Below are positions 1 to 5,202 of a stretch of 7,102 nt of DNA, in pieces. The first letter of the stretch is position 1. Every line of letters begins with the position of its first letter. The DNA comes from JAFNAG01 sp041501225 (GTDB taxonomy: Bacteria; Acidobacteriota; UBA6911). The stretch covers positions 1 through 7,102 of the forward strand of contig JBGQNR010000290.1 in NCBI GenBank assembly GCA_041501225.1, given 5' to 3'. A model generated the notes under the pieces. It did no database searches. It worked only from the letters and a program-made list of their open reading frames with translations, and was not told where the DNA came from. The position numbers were made by a program, and so were the translations under genes.

Positions 1-2
1 AA

Positions 3-92
3 GGTAGAAAACAGGAGCCGGAAGTCTGTCTTGAATGTGCATTGCCGTGTCAATGGGCAACAATCAGCGTGGGGAAAATGGCCAGCGACTGA
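3..92 (+). CDS. Possible C-terminal end of a ferredoxin-like protein (5' end outside window)
   Basis: The third frame is open from the left edge to a TGA at 90-92. It encodes a tail containing VCLECALPCQWATISVGK, with three cysteines spaced C-x2-C-x3-C and an ending like the 'A-I-S-V-G' close of many 4Fe-4S ferredoxin domains. In E. coli the gene directly before ydhV is ydhY, a 4Fe-4S ferredoxin-like protein, so a ferredoxin subunit is the expected neighbour. The cysteine spacing is not a textbook ferredoxin motif. The first frame is also open, to 153, so chance cannot be excluded. The gap to the next start is about 120 bases. The call rests mainly on position. Confidence 0.27.
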   Translation, partial: GRKQEPEVCLECALPCQWATISVGKMASD

Positions 93-206
93 GAACAACT
101 GCGACGGCCGCGGTCATGTTCAAACCTCGCTTGTTTTGGGACTAGCTACATGATGAATGGCGAGGTAGAAGCGAGGGATGGAATTTCATCACTCATGGAA
201 AAAGGA

Positions 207-207
207 G
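207..207 (+). promoter_or_regulatory. Ribosome binding site that decides the YdhV-like start (AAAGGAG, 201-207)
   Basis: AAAGGAG occupies 201-207 and ends six bases before a TTG at 214. This is a near-ideal Shine-Dalgarno sequence and spacing. The ATG at 178 has only a weak GAGG-type sequence, with almost no spacing. The TTG start also gives a protein beginning just before the G-W-T-G motif where the family normally starts. Confidence 0.65.
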
Positions 208-213
208 AAGGGA

Positions 214-2313
214 TTGGCTTCATTCGGCGGTTGGACCGGAAAAACGTTGCGGGTGGATCTTTCAACCGGCGTGGTGCGCGTCGAGGACACCATCGCCCGC
301 TACAAGGATTTTTTGGGTGGCACAGGCGTCGGCTACAAAGTTCTGTGGGATGAAGTTCCGGCGCGCACAAAGGCCTTTGCCAAAGAAAACAAGATTATCC
401 TCGGAACGGGCCCCCTGACGGGCACAGGCGCGCCCAGCGGCGGCAGGACGTCCATCACGACGATTTTTCCTACTGTCTATCCCGACGAGTTGGTCGCCAC
501 CGGACACATGGGCGGCGGCTGGGGCGCAGAACTCAAGTACGCAGGCTGGGACAACGTCATCATCGAAGGACAGTCGCCAAAGCCTGTCTTCATCGCCATT
601 GTTAATGACAAGGTTGAGATCCGGGATGCTTCTCATTTGTGGGGCAACGGGATCTATCATGCCACCAGTTCAATCTGCCAGGAAATGGGAGCGGAGACGC
701 AGGTCGCCGCGATCGGCCAGGCCGGGGAAAACCAGGTGCGTCTTTCCGTGGTGATGACCGGCTTCTCGCATTCAGCAGGGGGTGTGGGCGGGGTTTTCGG
801 CTCGAAGCGCCTCAAGGCCATCGCCGTGAAGGGAACCGGTTCAGTCCGCATCACAGCCGGTAAACATGAATGGAAGCAGCTCATCCAGTATATCCTGTCC
901 ATCATGGGCGCCAACAACCAGCATGTGGTGCCGAGCACACCCCAACCGTGGGCCGAGTTCTACGCTCCGGGCAGCCGGTGGACTGCCAGAAAGGGATTGT
1001 TCTGGGGAGCCGCCAGCCCGGCCATCGAAACCGGAGAGTGCCGGCCGGAAGATTTAAGCCGGATGGGTTACCGCACGGCCAAGGCAACCTACGATCTGGG
1101 ACCCAACGCCGAGAAGTATACGGTCCGGATGGGGGGGTGCATATCGTGTCCGATCCTCTGCCACTCCCATCTCGATGTGCCGGCCGTGGAGGAAAAGTAT
1201 GGGGTCAGCCGGTATGCGGCAAGCACCTGCGTTGGCTGGGGAGGGCGTGCTTTTTTCAAATCATTCCCGGACGGGGCACGCGGCCAGGCCAGCATTGAAG
1301 CCGCTGTTGTGGGCAAACATCTGGCCGACGATTTGGGCATCTGGACCAACTACAGCCAGCTGCAGCGCGATTTCAAGTACGCTTTCGACAAAGGATTGAT
1401 CAAAGCGAACCTGTCCGACAACGAATACAGGTCGATTCCATGGGACAGGTTTGAAAGCGGGGACCCCGGATTTTTAAAGGAGATCTATGCGCGCATCGCC
1501 TATAAGCGGGGAGAGTTCGGCGTCGCTTTTGGCGAAGGGTCCGGCCGGCTTGCGGAACGATGGCAGTTTCCCCCGGAATACTACAAGGAGCCGGGCACAA
1601 ACTGGTGGAAAATGGGGCACCCGAAGCACCACTCTTCGGAAGAGGCCGGGCAGACCGGAGTTCTGATTAACATGATGTACAACCGTGACTGCCAGTGCCA
1701 TTCGCATTCGAATTTTCTTGGCAGCGGCCTTCCGGTCAAGATTCAAAAGGAGCTTGCAGGAAAGTTGTGGGGTGGCGGCGCGGTGGACGCCGACAACAAT
1801 ATCACGCCGATGAACCCCGACAAGGCACGGTTCGCGGTCTGGTCAGTCCTGCGTAAGGAATTGCATGATTCCCTCACACTCTGCAACTGGATGTATCCAC
1901 TGGCGGCATCCCCGCTCAAGTCGCGTGGCTACGAAGGGGACAACGGCATCGAGGCCTTGCTCTACTCCGCTGTAACCGGGGACCGGAAGGACGCCGCCCA
2001 GCTCGATCAGGTCGCAGAACGCATCTTTAATCTGCATCGGGTGCTTACCATGCGCGACATGGCCGCCATGGATATGCGGGTTCGGCATGATACGGCGCCC
2101 GATTGGATATTTGACTTCCCTCCGGACCGGGCGCCGTTCACTCCGGGGCATTATAAGATGGACAGAAACGACATCGAACGGGCTCGCGATCTGTTTTACG
2201 AGCTGCTGGGTTGGGACAGGCAAACCGGCGCACCGACCAGATCCTCGCTGGAGAAACTCGGGCTGAAGGATGTCGCCGATCGGCTGGCGCGCCTTGGGCT
2301 TCTGCCGGCATGA
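214..2313 (+). CDS. ydhV: YdhV-like aldehyde ferredoxin oxidoreductase family protein (W/Mo-pterin, 4Fe-4S)
   Basis: This is a predicted cytoplasmic oxidoreductase with a bis-pterin tungsten or molybdenum cofactor and one [4Fe-4S] cluster. The family oxidises aldehydes or reduces acids using low-potential electron carriers; the substrate of the YdhV branch is not known to me. Numbering from TTG 214 (699 residues; E. coli YdhV is about 700), the N-terminal domain opens with GWTGKTLRVDLSTG (6-19). It continues with GPLTGTGAPSGGRTS (66-80), GHMGGGWGAELKYAGWDNVI (97-116) and VAAIGQAGENQVRLS (164-178). Cluster ligands are C309, C312 and C316 (GCISCPILC) plus C557 in SLTLCNWMYP. Segments such as VVPSTPQPWAEF, SRWTARKGLFWGAA and the ending DRLARLGLLPA match YdhV closely, not the shorter archaeal AORs. 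The start is TTG 214, chosen for its ribosome binding site and family length; the alternative ATG at 178 adds 12 residues. The gene looks intact. A YdhW-like gene follows after seven bases. Confidence 0.93.
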   Translation: MASFGGWTGKTLRVDLSTGVVRVEDTIARYKDFLGGTGVGYKVLWDEVPARTKAFAKENKIILGTGPLTGTGAPSGGRTSITTIFPTVYPDELVATGHMGGGWGAELKYAGWDNVIIEGQSPKPVFIAIVNDKVEIRDASHLWGNGIYHATSSICQEMGAETQVAAIGQAGENQVRLSVVMTGFSHSAGGVGGVFGSKRLKAIAVKGTGSVRITAGKHEWKQLIQYILSIMGANNQHVVPSTPQPWAEFYAPGSRWTARKGLFWGAASPAIETGECRPEDLSRMGYRTAKATYDLGPNAEKYTVRMGGCISCPILCHSHLDVPAVEEKYGVSRYAASTCVGWGGRAFFKSFPDGARGQASIEAAVVGKHLADDLGIWTNYSQLQRDFKYAFDKGLIKANLSDNEYRSIPWDRFESGDPGFLKEIYARIAYKRGEFGVAFGEGSGRLAERWQFPPEYYKEPGTNWWKMGHPKHHSSEEAGQTGVLINMMYNRDCQCHSHSNFLGSGLPVKIQKELAGKLWGGGAVDADNNITPMNPDKARFAVWSVLRKELHDSLTLCNWMYPLAASPLKSRGYEGDNGIEALLYSAVTGDRKDAAQLDQVAERIFNLHRVLTMRDMAAMDMRVRHDTAPDWIFDFPPDRAPFTPGHYKMDRNDIERARDLFYELLGWDRQTGAPTRSSLEKLGLKDVADRLARLGLLPA

Positions 2314-2320
2314 CACGACA

Positions 2321-2863
2321 ATGGCTGACTTGAATGCAGGAGTAATCGATACGCTGGTTGAGACGGTTCGCAGGGCATCTCGGTTGGGCGAGTTGGTACT
2401 GCTGGATGAAGTCTGGCCGGGATGTGAAGCTGAGTTCATAGCTGCGACCGCCGCGCGGGCTGCAGCGGGTACAGCAGACACGGCGGACATTGCCTTGATC
2501 CGCGAATGCGGCAAGGCATACCTTTTCTCAGACCTCCATATGACCCGCCCGTATGCCGAGGCCGCGGCGCTCGGCGCATCAAGGAATCCTCTGCGGATCA
2601 TTGCCGCCACTGTCCGATCCGACTCGGCTATCTATCCACGTCCGACCCCGATAGAAACGTTCTATGGCCGGCCCTTTTGTCTTTCGAGAGCAGAAGTCGC
2701 AGCAGCCGTCGACCGGATGCGCGCGGATGCGCAGTATTCCGATGTCAAAACTATGCGCGCCTCCAACGGGGCTGAATTCCTGTTCTCGTCGGATCATCTG
2801 GGCCACGATCAGGCCGGTTCCATGGCAGAATGGCTCGCGGTCGAACAGTACGACAATCCCTAG
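2321..2863 (+). CDS. ydhW: YdhW-like small protein of unknown function
   Basis: This 180-residue soluble protein has no signal peptide, membrane span or cysteine cluster (only C35, C63 and C120). Visible landmarks are LGELVLLDEVWPGCEAEF (22-39), GKAYLFSDLHMTRPYAEAAA (64-83), ATVRSDSAIYPRPTPIETF (96-114) and the ending MAEWLAVEQYDNP. E. coli carries ydhW, an uncharacterised gene of somewhat larger product, directly after ydhV. The position and the Y-P-R-P-x-P type motif support this as its counterpart, though the similarity is recalled and not computed. ATG 2321 follows the ydhV stop by seven bases with no clear Shine-Dalgarno sequence, so translational coupling is likely. The same frame is open back to 2270, but that would overlap ydhV. 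A role as an assembly or accessory factor for the W/Mo enzyme is an inference only. Confidence 0.72.
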   Translation: MADLNAGVIDTLVETVRRASRLGELVLLDEVWPGCEAEFIAATAARAAAGTADTADIALIRECGKAYLFSDLHMTRPYAEAAALGASRNPLRIIAATVRSDSAIYPRPTPIETFYGRPFCLSRAEVAAAVDRMRADAQYSDVKTMRASNGAEFLFSSDHLGHDQAGSMAEWLAVEQYDNP

Positions 2864-2890
2864 ATCCGGGGACATAATACTCATCTGAAA
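2864..2890. other. Possible mobile-element edge after ydhW
   Basis: Immediately after the ydhW stop lies TCCGGGGACATAATACTCAT. It resembles the 'CCGGGGACAGTATACTTA' sequences I recall as scattered around transposase genes in environmental bacteria. The octamer CGGGGACA (2867-2874) recurs inverted as TGTCCCCG at 5077-5084, on the far side of the repeat-rich region. Eight bases is a short match, so this is only a candidate boundary. No terminator hairpin is visible for the ydhV-ydhW operon. Confidence 0.2.
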
Positions 2891-2897
2891 ACGGCGG

Positions 2898-3222
2898 CTA
2901 GTCCGAATTGACTGCGTTTCGGATCGCAGCCTCGAAGCCTGCGATCGCCCCAGCTCCATGGCGCTGCGCGATCGCGCCATGTTGCTCCTGCAGGTACAGC
3001 CCGGTCTGCGCGCGGGTGACGTCGTCGCGCTCGGGCTGGGCGACCTCGATTGGGAGTAGGGGCGGCTTTGTGTAGTCGGTAAGGAACGGCGCGAGACGCA
3101 GCTTCCAATAATAGGGAATCGCTTCTTGGGGCTTGGTGAGGAATAGCGTGGGTCGGGCCGCAAAATCTAGCGGAATATCCCTGCGATCGGGATGGAGGGT
3201 CGGCGGGGGCCAGAAATAGAAC
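2898..3222 (-). pseudogene. Orphan C-terminal coding fragment, family unrecognised
   Basis: On the - strand, about 108 codons ending at a TAG (2898-2900) read like genuine protein, with aromatic and proline residues and codon use typical of a GC-rich gene. Segments include FYFWPPPTLHPDRRDIPLDF, TKPQEAIPYYWKLRLAPFLT and VAQPERDDVTRAQTGLYLQE. I do not recognise the family. The frame stays open upstream to about 3362, but that part translates the 24-bp inverted repeat into an Arg-rich low-complexity stretch (SFRQAPRKLLRPLR). The real coding similarity therefore probably stops near 3217-3222, where the inverted repeat begins. It is most likely the 3' end of a gene truncated by rearrangement. It could instead be a short intact gene starting in the repeat. 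Confidence 0.4.
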
Positions 3223-3278
3223 CGAAGGGGCCGGAGGAGCTTCCGGGGAGCTTGCCGGAAGCTCCTCCGGCCCCTTCG
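3223..3278. repeat. Perfect 24-bp inverted repeat with 8-base loop
   Basis: The left arm, 3223-3246, begins CGAAGGGGCCGG. The right arm, 3255-3278, is its exact reverse complement, ending CCGGCCCCTTCG. The loop, 3247-3254, is GGAGCTTG. The motif GGAGCTT(G)CCGG recurs in the left arm and again from the loop into the right arm, so the hairpin contains a small internal tandem repeat. There is no T-tract on either side, so it is not a typical rho-independent terminator. It lies between the IS91 remnant and the orphan fragment, which suits a REP-like or MITE-like element or a mobile-element end. Confidence 0.85.
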
Positions 3279-3358
3279 ACGTCCTCTCCAAAGCACGCCT
3301 CGCCCCAGGCGGCGCCAGGAGAATCGTCGAGGTTCGGGAACGGAAGCCAACAGGAGGT
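3279..3358. other. Downstream flank of the IS91-type remnant, no gene
   Basis: These 80 GC-rich bases lie just past the stop of the transposase remnant, on its 3' side. In IS91-family elements the replication origin end (oriIS) lies 3' of the transposase gene, so this stretch and the adjoining hairpin are where such an end would be. No recognised oriIS consensus was identified. Confidence 0.25.
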
Positions 3359-3612
3359 TCATTCCGTCCCATCGAACAAGCCGAGGTCATCCTCCCAGGC
3401 AGGAATCTCGACATCGTAGCGGGGTGTGCTCGGCCTGGGTATAGGAGGCGGCCGCTCGGGCCGGCCCCAGAGCTGGGGGTGACGCAGGATTCTCTCCGAT
3501 GACGCTGGGGGCGTCGATGAGGCTCACGATCTTCAGCAGACGGGAACAACGGCGGCAGAGCAGAGGATCGGCTTCAAAAATCCGGCGCGTCAGTTCAGGC
3601 AGCGATCCAGAT
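3359..3612 (-). pseudogene. C-terminal remnant of IS91-family transposase, frameshifted (copy A)
   Basis: Read on the - strand, this encodes LTRRIFEADPLLCRRCSRLL and then KIVSLIDAPSVI. This is the Zn-finger-like C-x2-C tail typical of IS91/IS801-type rolling-circle (Y2) transposases. After SVI the frame breaks. Removing one base from the CC at 3496-3497 restores ERILRHPQLWGRPERPPPIP and the remaining tail, which ends DDLGLFDGTE at a TGA (3359-3361). Copy B lacks that extra base, so a one-base insertion is the simplest reading. The catalytic N-terminal and central domains with the tyrosines are absent; only about 80 of roughly 400 residues remain. The fragment is non-functional. Its upstream limit is set by fading similarity near 3600. 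Confidence 0.75.
3466..3575. repeat. Long direct repeat, left copy (partner at 4587-4695)
   Basis: These 110 bases match 4587-4695 (109 bases) in the same orientation, with under ten substitutions by eye and one extra base. The longest shared blocks run through GATGACGCTGGGGGCGTCGA and the following GGCTCACGAT. The shared part is the transposase tail, so the two remnants descend from the same or closely related elements. The repeats bracket the hairpin at 3642 and the whole DUF1080 gene. Confidence 0.85.
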
Positions 3613-3641
3613 CCGGCCGTATTGAAACATGCCGACGGCGC

Positions 3642-3669
3642 GTAGGGGCACGGCGCACCGTGCCCCTAC
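3642..3669. repeat. Palindromic GTAGGGGCACGG repeat (12-bp arms, 4-base loop)
   Basis: The left arm GTAGGGGCACGG (3642-3653) and right arm CCGTGCCCCTAC (3658-3669) are perfect reverse complements around the loop CGCA. From memory, palindromes of this GTAGGGGCACGG...CCGTGCCCCTAC form are scattered through many bacterial genomes as small intergenic repeats. Here it sits between the IS91 remnant and the 3' end of the DUF1080 gene. It could act as a bidirectional transcript-end hairpin for that gene, but no U-tract follows. Confidence 0.8.
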
Positions 3670-3756
3670 ACTCACCGAGCAAAAACCTTCGCGCGCATAA
3701 CTGAGGCATTACATGGTGCCCTGTTTCCCGGCTCCCTGCGGAAATTGGAACAAGCA

Positions 3757-4434
3757 TTATGGGAACCGCTTCAACTGGACGTTCCGGAACTCGACACTGT
3801 AACCTTCCGCCTCGAGCCCCAGATATCCGCTCAGCACCTCGCAGTCATTGAACTCATTTACGACAGCGCCGTTCACCCAGAGGGTAATTTGCTTGCCAAC
3901 TGCGCGGATCTCGTAAACATTCCACTCTCCCGCAGGTTTAACCCGGTTTTCCTTCATTTCCTTCTGCATGTTGACACGCTGCGCCGCTCCCTTCACAAGC
4001 GTGTTCATCATTAGGAATCCCCCGGGAAGCGTTGCCTGTGCCTGGTGCCAGATCGTTCCATCAATGCTGGAGCGGACGTAAACGCCGCTGTTATAGCGCG
4101 TTTCCCCTGCAACCGGGACAAAACGGTATTCTGCGTGCACCACGAAATCCTTGAGCTCGGGCGCATATCGAAGCAACTCGTGCCCGGCATTCTTGCCGTC
4201 GCAGATCAGAATTTCCCCGGAAGGATCCAGCTTCCACGGCGAAGGATCGCTCATCGATCCCGCACGTACTATCGGATTGGCTCCCAACGGCCCGCGCACC
4301 CAGTCCTTCAGACTCTTGTCGGCCAACAGATTTGTCCATCCAGATCCGTCCGACTCCAATGCACTTCTGGTCTGGCCAAAAAAGGACGGCACAAAAAAGC
4401 AACTGCACAATAGAAGAATCACAAATCTCCGCAT
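3757..4434 (-). CDS. Secreted DUF1080 protein, 3-keto-glycoside hydrolase-like
   Basis: This 225-residue protein has a Sec-type signal: MRRFVILLLCSCFFVPSFFG, with cleavage likely around residues 20-25. The cysteines lack a lipobox. The rest is one DUF1080 (PF06439) concanavalin-like beta-sandwich. Marks are GWTNLLADKSLKDWV (32-46), DFVVHAEYRF (96-105), YNSGVYVRSS (114-123), GEWNVYEIRAVGKQITLWVN (169-188) and GYLGLEAEGYSVEFRNVQLK (203-222). Family members studied in Bacteroidota and Agrobacterium relatives cleave 3-keto glycosides, usually beside Gfo/Idh/MocA oxidoreductases that generate or reduce the keto sugar. Such an oxidoreductase lies here in the divergent orientation at 5203. ATG 4434 is preferred because GGAG lies six bases upstream and the signal peptide begins there; an in-frame ATG at 4500 would add 22 unlikely residues. 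The gene is intact but flanked on both sides by transposase debris. Confidence 0.88.
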   Translation of the reverse strand: MRRFVILLLCSCFFVPSFFGQTRSALESDGSGWTNLLADKSLKDWVRGPLGANPIVRAGSMSDPSPWKLDPSGEILICDGKNAGHELLRYAPELKDFVVHAEYRFVPVAGETRYNSGVYVRSSIDGTIWHQAQATLPGGFLMMNTLVKGAAQRVNMQKEMKENRVKPAGEWNVYEIRAVGKQITLWVNGAVVNEFNDCEVLSGYLGLEAEGYSVEFRNVQLKRFP

Positions 4435-4464
4435 AGTCAGCTCCGTTTTCCTGGATATGCCTGA

Positions 4465-4493
4465 ATTATAGTAAAGCTGCCGGCAGCAGTTCA
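4465..4493 (-). promoter_or_regulatory. Candidate promoter of the DUF1080 gene with an overlapping palindrome
   Basis: On the - strand a perfect TATAAT (4470-4465) lies about 30 bases before the start codon. The hexamer 17 bases upstream (4493-4488, TGAACT) is a poor -35 match. Between them lies GCTGCCGGCAGC (4476-4487), a perfect 12-bp palindrome in the promoter spacer, where a repressor operator could sit. The evidence is motif-level only. Confidence 0.4.
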
Positions 4494-4527
4494 GCGCCAA
4501 TGATTCCAGCTCCTGCGTTGGCGGATT

Positions 4528-4725
4528 CTAACACGGATAGGGAGAGCCGGCGTTCATCTTTCTGTGCGGAGCTCGTTGGGACCGGTCCCAGAGCTTGAGG
4601 TGACGCAGGATGCTCTCGATGACGCTGGGGGCGTCGATGAGGCTCACGATGTTCAGCGGACGGGAACAACGGCGACAGAGCAGAGGGTCGGCTTCCTGCA
4701 CCTTCTTGATCAACCGCGCCCAAGG
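4528..4725 (-). pseudogene. C-terminal remnant of IS91-family transposase (copy B)
   Basis: The - strand reads PWARLIKKVQEADPLLCRRC followed by SRPLNIVSLIDAPSVIESIL and RHLKLWDRSQRAP, ending at a TAG (4528-4530). W-A-R-L-I-K-K-V-x-E-x-D-P-L-L-C-x-x-C is the classic tail of IS91-type rolling-circle transposases. Its reading frame is continuous where copy A is shifted. It lacks the Pro-rich end seen in copy A and tails off into unrelated sequence after about 4575. Upstream, the similarity ends near 4717-4725, where a DUF2075 gene fragment begins on the opposite strand. About 50-60 residues of transposase remain, so it cannot be active. Confidence 0.75.
4587..4695. repeat. Long direct repeat, right copy (partner at 3466-3575)
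   Basis: This is the right-hand partner of the repeat at 3466. It matches from CCCAGAGCT to the GCTTC before 4696, and beyond both ends the two copies diverge sharply. It carries CTCTCGATG where the left copy has CTCTCCGATG, the base that breaks the left copy's frame. Confidence 0.85.
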
Positions 4726-4978
4726 CCTCGAACTAGGCGCTGTCCTGCTTGCCTCGGGTACCGACTTCATGCGCGAGGCGAGACGCTGGTCGAACGCAAG
4801 AGCCCGCGGCTACAAACGCGCCGCCCACGTCCGCGACCCATTCCAACTCCGTCTCAATGCCTACCGCGCCCTCCTAACCCGCGGTCGCGACGCCACAGTC
4901 GCATTCGTCGCCCCGGTCCCAGAGCTGGACGAAACCTACCGATACCTGTGCGCCAGTGGTTTCCGATTTCTTGAATAA
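4721..4978 (+). pseudogene. 3' fragment of a DUF2075 (Schlafen group 3-like helicase) gene
   Basis: The + strand reads QGLELGAVLLASGTDFMREA, then RRWSNARARGYKRAAHVRDP and FQLRLNAYRALLTRGRDATV, ending DETYRYLCASGFRFLE at a TAA (4976-4978). This is the characteristic C-terminal end of DUF2075 proteins: superfamily-I-like helicase/ATPases with a final Q-G-L-E-L motif and an N-x-Y-R-x-L-L-T-R-(A/G)-R motif. In the family the latter carries the arginine that contacts ATP. The Walker A and B parts and the whole N-terminal half are missing. The frame stays open leftwards to about 4610, but there it reads antisense to the transposase remnant, so the join near 4717-4725 is a junction and not a natural start. 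DUF2075 genes often sit in defence or mobile regions. This one is a dead remnant unless expressed as a small chimera. Confidence 0.72.
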
Positions 4979-5202
4979 GGGGGAGGCGTCACTGCACAGC
5001 CTCTCCGCCTTTGCTGTCTCTTCCACTCTCCAGAAAATACGGCTGCCCTCTGAAATGCGAATTTCGCGGTTAAGACTGTCCCCGAATTCGTTGTGATGAT
5101 AGAATCGGCACGCAGCGCCCGGAGCACGTCGCACCTTGGCGACATCCGGCAGTCTGGCTGAAGGAAGTGCAAAACTGCGCATGGCCTACAGGAGAACAGG
5201 GA
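4979..5202. other. Leader region before the Gfo/Idh/MocA gene
   Basis: These 224 bases contain no convincing gene. TAGAAT at 5100-5105 could be a -10 element, but no good -35 lies upstream of it. TGTCCCCGAATTCG at 5077-5090 is the inverted partner of the candidate element edge at 2864. GGAG at 5191-5194, eight bases before the ATG at 5203, is the ribosome binding site of the next gene. No riboswitch-like or terminator structure was seen. Confidence 0.35.

Noticed and set aside
1843..2610. Long - strand open frame of 255 codons across the ydhV/ydhW junction
   Set aside because: It is antisense to two well-supported genes, shows no recognisable domain and is explained by the high third-position GC of the + strand genes.
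2957..2983. Small inverted repeat CATGGCGC...GCGCCATG
   Set aside because: It has only eight paired bases with a 9-base loop inside coding-like GC-rich sequence, as expected by chance.
3223..3278. Rho-independent terminator
   Set aside because: The hairpin is strong, but there is no run of T on either flank and no confirmed gene ends immediately before it.
3192..3419. + strand open frame of 75 codons over the inverted repeat
   Set aside because: Its Pro/Ser/Glu-rich product is simply the translation of the palindrome and of antisense transposase sequence.
2881..3549. - strand open frame of 222 codons covering the IS91 remnant and orphan fragment
   Set aside because: It mixes out-of-frame transposase tail, inverted repeat and an out-of-frame reading of the orphan fragment. 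The coherent peptides lie in other - strand frames.
3223..4725. CRISPR array suggested by repeated palindromes and direct repeats
   Set aside because: The repeats are few, of different kinds and irregularly spaced, and the long direct repeats are transposase coding sequence. No cas genes are present.
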